DNA of 64,000 nucleotides from Planctomycetes bacterium MalM25 (lineage in GTDB: Bacteria; Planctomycetota; Planctomycetia; Pirellulales; Lacipirellulaceae). Shown here piece after piece: positions 37,612 through 45,747 of the stretch (position 1 is its first letter; every line of letters starts with the position of its first letter). The notes beneath the pieces were generated by a model. The model was not told where the DNA came from, did not search any database, and was given only the letters and a program-made list of their open reading frames with translations. The position numbers were made by a program, and so were the translations under genes. Location of the stretch: contig CP036424.1 of NCBI GenBank assembly GCA_007745835.1, positions 2,653,968 to 2,717,967 of the forward strand. The letters are read 5' to 3'.

Positions 37612-38907
37612 ATGAAGATGAACGACGCCGCGATCCGCCAGACCGTTGAGCAAGCCGTCCTCACCGCGCCGGTGTGGGACCTGCACACGCACCTGTTCCC
37701 GCCCGCTTTCGGGTCGCGATTCGGGCGGGGCGTGACGCCCGACCCGGAGGGGCTGATGCTGTGGGGGATCGATGATCTCCTCACGTACCACTACCTCATC
37801 GCCGAGGTTCTGCGGGAAGCGGCGCCTGAAGGGCTCACCGCCAACCGTTTCTTCGAGCTGTCACAGAGCGAGCAGGCCGACCTGATCTGGCGCAAGCTCT
37901 TCGTCGAGGCGACGCCCCTCTCCGAGGCGTGTCGGGGCGTGCTCACCACGCTGACGAAGCTCGGGCTCGACCCGAACGCCGCGGACCTCACCGGCTACCG
38001 CAAGTGGTTCGCGGAGCAGACGCCCGAGGAGCAGATCGATCGCGTGCTCGGGCTGGCGGGGGTCGAGAAGGTCACGATGACCAACGACCTGTTCGACGAG
38101 GGCGAACGCCGCCGCTGGTTCGAGACCCCGAACATCGCCCACGACTCCCGCTTCCCGGCGGTGCTCCGCTTCGACCAGTTGGTCGTCGATTGGCCGCTCG
38201 CGGCGGAGCACCTGCGTTCTTGGGGGCACGAGGTGCAAGACACGCCAACGGCCGCCTGTGTCGATGAGGTCAAACGCTGCCTCAACGAATGGGTCGAGCG
38301 GATGCGGCCCGCCTACTGCGCTATGAGTCTCCCTCCCGACTGGCGTTACCCCAACGAAGGCGACGCCGGCTCGCGGATGCTCACCGAGGCGATCCTGCCC
38401 GCCTGCGCCGAGCACGGCCTGCCACTCGCGCTGATGATCGGCGTCACGCGGCAGATCAACCCGGCCGTGCGGATGGCGGGCGACACGATGGGCCTGGCCG
38501 ATGTCCGCTCGGTCGCCTATCTCTGCCGTGACTTCCCCGATATCAACTTCCTGATCACGATGCTGTCACGCGAGGACCAGCACCACCTGATCGTGACGGC
38601 CCGCAAGTTCGCCAACCTCACGCCCTTCGGTTGCTGGTGGTTCCTCAACAACCCATCGCTGATCGATGAGATCACGCGAATGCGGCTTGAGCTCCTCGGG
38701 CCAACCTTCATCCCGCAGCACTCCGACTGCCGCATCCTGGAGCAGCTGATTTACAAGTGGGAGCACTCGCGGGCGCTGATCGCCGCGGCGCTCGCCGACC
38801 AGTACGAATCCATCGCCGCCACCGGCAGGACGATCACCGCCGACGCCATCGAGCGCGACGTCGACCGCCTGCTGCGTGGCAACGTGAAGAGGTTGTTGAA
38901 GCTATGA
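37612..38907 (+). CDS. uronate isomerase (UxaC)-like amidohydrolase-superfamily protein
   Basis: The 431-residue protein has the amidohydrolase metal motif VWDLHTHLFPPAFG (HxH) near residue 25, KVTMTNDLFDEGERR, and the late LNNPSLIDEITRMRLELLGPTFIPQHSDCRILEQLIYKWEHSR, which resembles the C-terminal part of glucuronate isomerases (HSDxRxLxYxKWxH). UxaC interconverts D-glucuronate/D-galacturonate with fructuronate/tagaturonate. Overall similarity is to planctomycete paralogues rather than to E. coli UxaC, so the exact uronate is unknown. ATG 37612 is used; ATG 37618 is an alternative. It overlaps the LarA-like gene by 4 nt (ATGA), pointing to a shared sugar-acid pathway. Confidence 0.85.
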   Translation: MKMNDAAIRQTVEQAVLTAPVWDLHTHLFPPAFGSRFGRGVTPDPEGLMLWGIDDLLTYHYLIAEVLREAAPEGLTANRFFELSQSEQADLIWRKLFVEATPLSEACRGVLTTLTKLGLDPNAADLTGYRKWFAEQTPEEQIDRVLGLAGVEKVTMTNDLFDEGERRRWFETPNIAHDSRFPAVLRFDQLVVDWPLAAEHLRSWGHEVQDTPTAACVDEVKRCLNEWVERMRPAYCAMSLPPDWRYPNEGDAGSRMLTEAILPACAEHGLPLALMIGVTRQINPAVRMAGDTMGLADVRSVAYLCRDFPDINFLITMLSREDQHHLIVTARKFANLTPFGCWWFLNNPSLIDEITRMRLELLGPTFIPQHSDCRILEQLIYKWEHSRALIAAALADQYESIAATGRTITADAIERDVDRLLRGNVKRLLKL

Positions 38908-40208
38908 GCACGATCGACCCCGCCGACCAGCCGTACCTGCTCGCCGAAGAGGGCGGGGCAGGGGGGCTCTCCGATTGCGACCTCGACGACATCATCGAAC
39001 GGATCGCCGATCAGTGGGTCTTGAAGCCGGGCGTCGAACGCCTGCTCATCCTCCCGCCTGACCACACGCGGCTGTACTCGCAAGCGGGCAAGATCACCGC
39101 TTCGCTGTGGCGGCTGCTGAGCGAACGGGTGAAGATCGACGTGCTCCCCGCACTCGGCACCCACCACGCGATGAAGCCCGAGCAGCTCCGCATGATGTTC
39201 GGCGAGACGATCTCGCTGGATCGCTTCATCGCCCACGACTGGCGCAACGACCTCGAGCCGCTGGGCACAATCCCGGGGGAACGGCTCTCCGAACTGTCCG
39301 AGGGCCGTATGACCGACCCGGTCGAGGTGGCCGTCAACAAGCGGCTCGTGTCGGGCGACTACGACCTGACGCTCTCGATCGGCCAGGTCGTGCCGCACGA
39401 GGTGATCGGCTTCGCCAACCACTCGAAGAACGTCTGCATTGGCTGCGGCGGCGGCGGCATGCTGCACCAGTCGCACTTCCTCGGCGCCGTGTGCGGAATC
39501 GAAAAGGTGCTCGGCGTGGCCGACACGCCGGTCCGCCGGCTGATGGACCAGGGCTTCTACGACTACGTCCGCCCGAAGACCGACCTGCGCTTCGTGCTCA
39601 CCGTCGTGGAAGACACCGCCGAGGGGCCGCAACTCGCCGCGGCGGGTGCGGGGGCGGGAAAGGACTGTTTCCGCTGGGCGGCGACGATCTCCGCGGAGAA
39701 GAACCTCACGAAGGTCGATAAACCGATCGATCGCGCCGTTGTCTGGCTCGACCCGCGCGAGTTCACCAGCACCTGGCTCGGTAACAAGGCGGTCTATCGG
39801 ACACGCAAGGCGATGGCTGATGGGGGCGAGCTGATCATCCTCGCGCCGAACGTTGACACCTTCGGCGAGGATAAGGAGATCGACCGCCTCATCCGCAAGC
39901 ACGGCTACCGCGGCACGCCGGCGACGCTCGACGCCCTGAAGAGCGACCCCGACCTCGCCGCAAACCTCTCCGCTGCCGCGCACCTGATCCACGGCTCGTC
40001 CGAGGGGCGGTTCCGCGTGACCTACGCGACCGGCAAGGGGCTCTCGAAAGAGGAAGTGACCGGCGTCGGCTACGGGTGGGCGGACCATGACCAGACCGCC
40101 ACGCGACTCGGCGTAACCGACGCCACGCCCAACGGCTGGCAAGAGGGCGCCGACGGCAAGCCCTTCTTCTTCATCCGCAACCCCGCCCTCGGGCTGTGGA
40201 CCGTTTAG
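38904..40208 (+). CDS. LarA-like (DUF2088) nickel-pincer-dependent racemase/epimerase family protein
   Basis: The 434-residue protein matches the LarA fold. PDHTRLYSQAGKI (DxTR) and PALGTHHAMKPEQLRMMFG correspond to the first catalytic His block. VVPHEVIGFANHSKNVCIG corresponds to the second His and the Lys that carries the nickel-pincer nucleotide in LarA. Family members racemise lactate, malate or epimerise sugar acids such as gluconate at C2. Coupling by ATGA to the uronate isomerase suggests a hexonate or hexuronate 2-epimerase, for example acting on mannonate; that is inference. LarB/LarC/LarE cofactor genes are not in the window. The stop is 1 nt from that of the convergent TIM-barrel gene. 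Confidence 0.87.
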   Translation: MSTIDPADQPYLLAEEGGAGGLSDCDLDDIIERIADQWVLKPGVERLLILPPDHTRLYSQAGKITASLWRLLSERVKIDVLPALGTHHAMKPEQLRMMFGETISLDRFIAHDWRNDLEPLGTIPGERLSELSEGRMTDPVEVAVNKRLVSGDYDLTLSIGQVVPHEVIGFANHSKNVCIGCGGGGMLHQSHFLGAVCGIEKVLGVADTPVRRLMDQGFYDYVRPKTDLRFVLTVVEDTAEGPQLAAAGAGAGKDCFRWAATISAEKNLTKVDKPIDRAVVWLDPREFTSTWLGNKAVYRTRKAMADGGELIILAPNVDTFGEDKEIDRLIRKHGYRGTPATLDALKSDPDLAANLSAAAHLIHGSSEGRFRVTYATGKGLSKEEVTGVGYGWADHDQTATRLGVTDATPNGWQEGADGKPFFFIRNPALGLWTV

Positions 40209-40209
40209 C

Positions 40210-41052
40210 CTACGTGTCCGCGGCGACGAGGTTCGCAAAGCTCGTCCGTGCCACCGCCTCGCCGGTCGGTTCGTAGCGGAAGACCTCGACCGAGACCCAG
40301 CCGTCGTAGCCGGTCTCCTTGAGCGCCTTCAGGATCGGCGGAAAATCGACCTCGCCCATGCCGGGGCCCAGCAGGTTCGGATCGTTAGCATGGAAGTGGG
40401 CCGTGTGAGCAGCGTTTGCGCGGACGACCTCGACGATCGGCTCCGCTTCGCTCGCCATCGCCTTGATGTCGAGGTGCAGCCGGCACGCCGGCGAGTCGAT
40501 CCGCTCCATGAGGGCCATTCCCTCGGCGGCCGTGTTTAGGAAGTCCCCCTCGGCGGGGCCGAGCGGCTCGAGCGCGAGCGTCACCCGTCGCTCCTCGCAA
40601 CGCCGGACCGCCGGCTTCAGGACGCTCACGGCGTGGTCGGTCGCCTCCTCGAGCGTCACGCCCGGCAGCAGGTTCCGCTGCTGGGGAGAGCCGAGCACCA
40701 GCACCTTGCCGCCCACCTCGGCGCAACAATCGACGAGCGCCGTGAAGTAGTCGCTCGTCACGCGCTGCACCTCCGGGTCGGGCGTCGTCAGATGGAAACC
40801 GCTCGTCTTCGCGAGGATCCAATGCAGCCCGATCACCTCGAGGCCGGCCCCTTCGGCCCAGCCACGAATCCGGTGGCGGTCGTCTGCTGACAGCTCGCGG
40901 ACATCGGCGAGCTCACGCCCTCCGGGCGCCGCTGGGTCACCGAGCATGAAGGGGGCCAGCTCGATCCCCTTGTAGCCGATCTCCGCGGCGAGGCGGAATC
41001 CGGCCTCCAGTGTGAGATCGGCGAAGGTCTCATTGCAGATCGCGAACTTCAC
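40210..41052 (-). CDS. sugar-phosphate isomerase/epimerase-like TIM barrel protein
   Basis: The 280-residue protein starts at GTG 41052 (VKFAICNETFADLTLEAGFRLAAEIGYKGIELAPF). Xylose-isomerase-like metal positions are ALEPLGPAEGDF (Glu), RLHLDIKAMAS (Asp), TAHFHANDPN (His/Asp) and GEVDFPPILKALKETGYDGWVSVEVFRYEP (last Glu). A metal-dependent ketose epimerase or related enzyme is likely; families include tagatose 3-epimerase and hydroxypyruvate isomerase. It is convergent with the LarA-like gene, so it is not co-transcribed, but a role in the same sugar pathway is plausible. A 130-bp spacer separates it from the divergent transporter gene. Confidence 0.88.
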   Translation of the reverse strand: MKFAICNETFADLTLEAGFRLAAEIGYKGIELAPFMLGDPAAPGGRELADVRELSADDRHRIRGWAEGAGLEVIGLHWILAKTSGFHLTTPDPEVQRVTSDYFTALVDCCAEVGGKVLVLGSPQQRNLLPGVTLEEATDHAVSVLKPAVRRCEERRVTLALEPLGPAEGDFLNTAAEGMALMERIDSPACRLHLDIKAMASEAEPIVEVVRANAAHTAHFHANDPNLLGPGMGEVDFPPILKALKETGYDGWVSVEVFRYEPTGEAVARTSFANLVAADT

Positions 41053-41180
41053 GGCAGTCCAAAAAAACGGAATGAGGATGTATTCGGGAGAGTAGACGAC
41101 ATCAATTAGGCCCCCTAGGTTATCAGTTTCCTGCAAGCCGGGCACGACGCCCCGGCCAACTCCTCTTGCGATATCGCCAA

Positions 41181-42866
41181 ATGGCCGAAGCCAACGCACG
41201 CTTGGAACGAGACCGCGCCGCCCTTGAGGCTGTCGCCGACAAAGGCGGCGGAGCCAAGCTCGGGACCTACCTCAAGCTCTCGGGGCCGGGTTGGCTGCAG
41301 AGCGCCATCACGCTGGGGGGCGGCTCGCTCGCCGGCGGGCTCTACCTGGGCGTGCTGAGCGGCTACGGCATGATGTGGCTCCAACCGCTCGCCATGTTCC
41401 TCGGCGTGGCCATGCTCTGCGCTATCGCTTACGTAACCCTTTCGACCGGCCGTCGGCCCTTCCGACTGGTCGTCGATGAGGTGAACCCGGTGCTCGGCTG
41501 GGGCTGGGCGATCGCCACGCTGCTGGCGAACGTCGTCTGGTGCCTCCCGCAGTTCGCCCTCGGCATGGCGGCGCTCCGCCAGAACCTCCTGCCAAGTGTT
41601 CTAGGCGACAGCGCCGAGGGCTCCCTGGGGGGAGAGACTGGCGTGTGGGTTGCGATCACGGGGCTCGCCGTCTGTGCCTTGCTAACGATCATCTCGTACG
41701 AACGGGGTGGCCGTGGGTTAGCGATCTTCGAGGGCATTCTCAAAGTGCTCGTCGGGCTGATTGTCCTGTCGTTCGTCGGAGTGGTGATCAAGCTGACCGG
41801 CAGCGAGGGTGGCATCGACTGGGGACGCGTCTTCTCGGGATTCATCCCCGACCTGAACGCCCTCAGCAAACCGCCGGCCGCCTTCGACGAGGCGCTAGCG
41901 GCGACCAGCGAGACGGGCCGTTCCTTCTGGTCCGGCCTGATCCTCGGCAACCAGCGCGACGTGATGCTGACCGCCGCCGCCACTGCGGTCGGCATCAACA
42001 TGACCTTCCTGCTGCCCAACTCGCTGCTCGACCGGGGCTGGGACCGCGGCTTCCGCGGCCTCTCGATCTTCGACCTCGCGACCGGCCTCTTCGTGCCGTT
42101 CCTGATCGCCACGGCGTGCGTTGTCATCGCCTCGGCGGCTCGCTTCCACGGCGAGTACGACGCCGCGATGCTCGAAGGCGAGCCCTCCGGCCAGTACGCC
42201 AGCCTGCTCGATCAACGTCTTGCCGCCGAGTACCCCGGCGAAGCCTCTGGATGGTCGGCCGAAGAACTCGCGTCCAAACGGGCCGAACTGACCGACGGCG
42301 ATCGCCAGCTCGCCGCCATGCTCGTGAAACGCGACGCCTTCGATTTGGCCAACGCCCTGGCGCCCCTCACGGGCAAAGGCTTCGCCCAGTACATCTTCGG
42401 TGGCGGCGTGCTCGCGATGGCGCTATCGACGATCGTCGTGCTGATGCTGATCAACGGCTACGTCTTCTCGGAGGTGTTCGGCGCCCCCCGGCGTGGGCTC
42501 GTCCACTTTGTAGGCACGCTTATCCCGCTCGCCGTTGGCGTCCTGGCGCCGATCCTTTGGCAAGGCGAGTCGAAGGTCGCCCTCGCGATCCCGACCAGCG
42601 TGATTGGCTTCATCCTCTTGCCGATCGCCTACGTGACCTTCCTGATGCTGATGAACAACCGCCGGCTGCTGGGCGACGCCATGCCGACCGGCATGACGCG
42701 GCTGCTGGTCAACGCCTTGCTCGGACTCGCGGTGGTGCTGGCGACCGTCGGCGCCGCGATCAGCATTCAGAGCAAGGCGCCCTTCTGGGGATTCGTGGGT
42801 GCGGGCGCCGTGGTTCTCCTAGCCCTCGTCTTCCGGCGCAAGCCGACCGAACCGGCCGCCGCCTGA
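41181..42866 (+). CDS. Nramp-related divalent metal transporter
   Basis: The 561-residue membrane protein has about 11 helices. The start of TM1 reads LSGPGWLQSAITLGGGSLAGGLYLGVLSGYG, which matches the planctomycete Nramp-like group (GPGW...AxTxGGGSL) rather than the canonical DPGN. The usual TM6 MPHN is replaced by the GINMTFLLPNSLLDRGWD region. A long insert (about residues 325-390, charged) follows TM7. Because both canonical metal-ligand motifs differ, the substrate may not be manganese or iron; magnesium or another ion is possible. ATG 41181 is used; an ATG at 41166 is five codons upstream. The tmRNA gene follows on the same strand. Confidence 0.86.
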   Translation: MAEANARLERDRAALEAVADKGGGAKLGTYLKLSGPGWLQSAITLGGGSLAGGLYLGVLSGYGMMWLQPLAMFLGVAMLCAIAYVTLSTGRRPFRLVVDEVNPVLGWGWAIATLLANVVWCLPQFALGMAALRQNLLPSVLGDSAEGSLGGETGVWVAITGLAVCALLTIISYERGGRGLAIFEGILKVLVGLIVLSFVGVVIKLTGSEGGIDWGRVFSGFIPDLNALSKPPAAFDEALAATSETGRSFWSGLILGNQRDVMLTAAATAVGINMTFLLPNSLLDRGWDRGFRGLSIFDLATGLFVPFLIATACVVIASAARFHGEYDAAMLEGEPSGQYASLLDQRLAAEYPGEASGWSAEELASKRAELTDGDRQLAAMLVKRDAFDLANALAPLTGKGFAQYIFGGGVLAMALSTIVVLMLINGYVFSEVFGAPRRGLVHFVGTLIPLAVGVLAPILWQGESKVALAIPTSVIGFILLPIAYVTFLMLMNNRRLLGDAMPTGMTRLLVNALLGLAVVLATVGAAISIQSKAPFWGFVGAGAVVLLALVFRRKPTEPAAA

Positions 42867-42973
42867 CCGCGTAGACGACTTAGCCGCTCGATTTGGGCTG
42901 GCTTCTCTCGGCGTCCGTCGCCGATTAAGATGTGAGCTTGACGGCTCAGGCCGCCAAGCGGCTTCTACTCCCT

Positions 42974-43352
42974 GGGGGCGAACTGGGTTCGACCGGGTTG
43001 TCGAAGCGTAAGTGGCGTGTCGTGGTTGATCGGTGGCCCACGTAAAAAGCCGATTACAACCTTCAATTGCCGAAGGTAACTACGCTTTGGCTGCCTAGTT
43101 TTAATTAACTAGGACTCCCAGTCACGTACCCCTGTGGGCCGCCGGAGCCTGCAGACGGAACGTATAACCCCCTCCGGATCGCTTGCGGGTCAACCCTCCG
43201 GGCACGCCCGCTGCTAACTGAAGTACTCGGATAGTCCGTCGGTAGCCGTGTCAGGAAGGGCGCCCGTCGTACGAAACCAAATCGCCTGACTACACACGTA
43301 GAAGCTTGCGTGGAGCGATCGCGGGACGCGGGTTCGATTCCCGCCGCCTCCA
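42974..43352 (+). ncRNA. ssrA: transfer-messenger RNA (tmRNA)
   Basis: A one-piece tmRNA of about 379 nt. The 5' end GGGGGCGAACTGGGTTCGAC pairs with the 3' CGCCTCC followed by discriminator A; GGGTTCGATTCCCG is the T-arm. CCA is not encoded. GTAAAAAGCCG matches the pre-tag pseudoknot region of E. coli. The open tag reads GCC GAA GGT AAC TAC GCT TTG GCT GCC TAG, giving AEGNYALAA, with the usual ALAA degron end. It rescues stalled ribosomes together with SmpB, which is not in the window. A weak promoter candidate (TTGACG at 42938-42943) lies upstream. Confidence 0.95.
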
Positions 43353-43395
43353 CTTTTGCCGCCTTCGGACGGCGATGGACTCTCACTTGCTGAAG

Positions 43396-43435
43396 ACGCC
43401 GAAGTCCCTTCTTTTTACGGGTTTCGGCGTTTTTC
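43396..43435 (+). terminator. intrinsic terminator of tmRNA
   Basis: ACGCCGAA (43396-43403) pairs with TTCGGCGT (43423-43430), extended by inner C/G pairs, and a run of T follows. It is 44 nt after the tmRNA 3' end. Confidence 0.85.
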
Positions 43436-43846
43436 TTTGGGCTCGCGAGATTGTCGAGGACTGACAGCAGCCGACCCAGTTTGCCTAGCTGCGACGCCGG
43501 AATCGCGAGCAATATGGAGGCGCCCCCACCGGCCGCCTCCGTGGGTCACTGGGGCTCGGCAGTTCGCTGCCCCATTCGACAGGCCGTTAAAGCCCGATGT
43601 GTCCGAACGGCGCCACGCCTAGCCAGTTCGCGAGACTTAACGACCGGTTCGCCAGACTCAACGGCCTGACGCCACAGCGAAGCAGGCGGGGATTATGCGT
43701 AGACTGAACGGAGCGGCTTCAGCACGAAGCCTTCGGCGATGGTGATCCAACGCAACCGACAAGGAAAGCCAACTCAGGTCGCCCACGCGGGGTCGCCCAA
43801 CGCAAATAGAAACCGTCGCGCCGTCCTAAGCCGTGTGCCCCTGCCA
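43436..43846. other. intergenic region without recognised gene
   Basis: About 410 bp between the tmRNA terminator and the PEP-CTERM gene terminator. Short open frames here lack start context and homology. No RNA gene or repeat was recognised. Confidence 0.6.
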
Positions 43847-43886
43847 TAAAAAACCGGGGCCGTGTGATGATCACACGGCCCCGGTT
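43847..43886 (-). terminator. strong intrinsic terminator of the PEP-CTERM gene
   Basis: Perfect 16-bp arms at 43852-43867 and 43871-43886 enclose a 3-nt loop. Read on the minus strand, the stem is followed by a T-run (the A-run at 43847-43853). It lies 26 nt after the stop of the PEP-CTERM gene. Confidence 0.92.
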
Positions 43887-43912
43887 CGTACGAAAACTAA
43901 TCGGCTGCCAGC

Positions 43913-45358
43913 TTAGGCGCGACGCCGTGAACGAAGCAGCGTTGCCGAGCCTAGCAGGCCGAGGCAAACCAGGACGCTGGCCGGCTCGGGAACGGCGACA
44001 CCGCTCTGAGAAGCACCCCAGGTGCCAAGCAACGCGGTGAGCTCATCGTCACCAACGCCAGGCGCCGTCGGCTGAGCCCCGTCCCAACCAGCCGGGACGG
44101 GGGGCACAGCGCCGCCCCAGTTGCTGAGCAGCAAGGTCAGGTCACCGTCGCCAACCGATCCGTTTCCATCGAAGTCGCCTTCGAGGAACATGGGATCATC
44201 GGGAGCCGTGAAGCCCATCGTCAGCGAGTTCACCGGGGCGGTGCTACCATTGCCCGAGCCGCCGTTCGGGGCGACAAAGAACACCGGGTAGGCGTTCTCC
44301 CAATCAAAGAAACCATCGTCGAAGGCGGTTGAGTTCTGGCTCGGGTTCGGGACGACATCGTCGGCCGTGCTGCCGAGATCGGTTCCACCCGGATCGAACA
44401 CTTGGCTGTAAGTCAGGTTGCCGAACTGGATGCTGAACTTGACCTCACGCGCGAGAACCGGGTCGGCGTTCTCGCCGTCGTTGAGCTCCATCCACCAATC
44501 GACCGAGACGTTGTCCTCGTAAGCCACACCAGTGTCCAGCGAGGTGCCGAGACCGTTGCCCGTGAGCTCCAGGTTGAGCTCAGGCTGCGACTCGTCCACA
44601 ACGGTGGGCGCTCCGGTCGAGATGCCCTGCTCGTTCTTGAACCAGCGATCGCGGTTGCGTTCGTCGCCAAGCGTACCGTCGCCGCCCGCTTGGCCCATCA
44701 AGCTCTGGTTGATGTAGACGAACTTGTTGTCGGCCGCGACCAAGTTGCCTCCGTTGGCGGTGTCGGCTACTGGAGCGTCGGCCACGCTGTCGGTCGATCC
44801 CAGCTGAGTCTGCAAGTAGATCGTGTCACTACCGTGATCGCCGGTCCAGAGGTCGAAAGCCCCCGAATCGGCGGCCTTGCCACTGATCCAGTCGCTCGGG
44901 CTCTCGGTGAAGCCGAAACGCAAGTCGAAGCGTCGGTGACCATTGGAGTCGTTCTCCTGGGCGTTGCCAACTTCGATGTTGTTGCCCAGGAACAACTGGG
45001 CGTCGGCGTACGAGCTGCTCGAAGCGCTCTCACCAAAGAACATGCCCGGGTTGCCGCAGCAGGGGAGGCCGCCGCCGTGGCTCAGGTTAACCCACGTGGC
45101 GCTCGTCCCGTTCCCGTCGTCCGAGACCGTCGGCAGGCCGGGGGGCGTGTTGGCGCCACCCTTGCGGTAGTTGTTGTAGGAGCTGCTCGGAGGGGTGCTG
45201 GCGTCGGCGTTGCCGGCGCCCCAGTTCGCGTAGTAGCCGGTGCCGGCGTTGTGATCGACATCGACCACCAATTGGGCCGAGGCCACCGAACCGATGGACA
45301 GGGCTGTGACCGCGAATGCGGTCGGTACAAAACGAGAGCGGGACAGGAGCCTAAGCAT
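43913..45358 (-). CDS. secreted dockerin-like PEP-CTERM protein
   Basis: The 481-residue exported protein has a signal peptide (FVPTAFAVTALSIGSVASAQ), an extended Ser/Gly/Asp/Asn-rich beta region with no recognised enzyme motif, a dockerin-like calcium-binding segment (EGDFDGNGSVGDGDLTLLLSNWG ... GVGDDELTALLGTWG) near 390-455 and the sorting tail VPEPASVLVCLGLLGSATLLRSRRRA. PEP-CTERM tails are processed by exosortase, and the dockerin-like repeat is very common in planctomycete surface proteins. It has its own strong terminator and a 389-bp upstream region. Function unknown; a structural or extracellular-matrix role is possible. Confidence 0.92.
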   Translation of the reverse strand: MLRLLSRSRFVPTAFAVTALSIGSVASAQLVVDVDHNAGTGYYANWGAGNADASTPPSSSYNNYRKGGANTPPGLPTVSDDGNGTSATWVNLSHGGGLPCCGNPGMFFGESASSSSYADAQLFLGNNIEVGNAQENDSNGHRRFDLRFGFTESPSDWISGKAADSGAFDLWTGDHGSDTIYLQTQLGSTDSVADAPVADTANGGNLVAADNKFVYINQSLMGQAGGDGTLGDERNRDRWFKNEQGISTGAPTVVDESQPELNLELTGNGLGTSLDTGVAYEDNVSVDWWMELNDGENADPVLAREVKFSIQFGNLTYSQVFDPGGTDLGSTADDVVPNPSQNSTAFDDGFFDWENAYPVFFVAPNGGSGNGSTAPVNSLTMGFTAPDDPMFLEGDFDGNGSVGDGDLTLLLSNWGGAVPPVPAGWDGAQPTAPGVGDDELTALLGTWGASQSGVAVPEPASVLVCLGLLGSATLLRSRRRA

Positions 45359-45747
45359 TGGCTGACCTCCAGGACACGTCAGGGGCGGAAAACGACGAGG
45401 TGAAAAACAAGAGAAGCAGGAAGCGACCGCTACAAATGAATGAGCGGTTGCGACACTATCTAGATGTCCCCTTGGCGATAAAAACGCCCAGGCTGATCAA
45501 GAAAGAGAGTCGGGTTGAGAGAAGTACTGCTGGAAAAGGTGGAAGCGGTAATCTCCATGGAATAGGCCCAAGAAGAAGAATCCGCGTCACTTGGCACTAC
45601 GTTACCAAGCCCTCGGTCAATTGTCTACATTCGCCATTTCGAATCCGCCGGTCATTCGTTCGGACCTGATTGACGGAGGGGCGTTCTAGCCAAGGTTTAT
45701 CCAGATCGAGAGTTCGTACTATCGGCCGCCGGCACGCCATTCAGGCT
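45359..45747. other. upstream region of the PEP-CTERM gene
   Basis: 389 bp between the PEP-CTERM gene start and the selA stop. It contains a hairpin (arms 45423-45431 and 45443-45451, 8 of 9 paired) in the probable 5' leader of the PEP-CTERM transcript. No gene and no convincing promoter pair were found. Confidence 0.5.

Noticed and set aside
43105-43512. Minus-strand open frame of 135 codons containing AGIEPAS
   Set aside because: It is antisense to tmRNA and its terminator. Peptides of the AGIEPA type are well-known artefacts of translating the antisense of tRNA-like T-arms.
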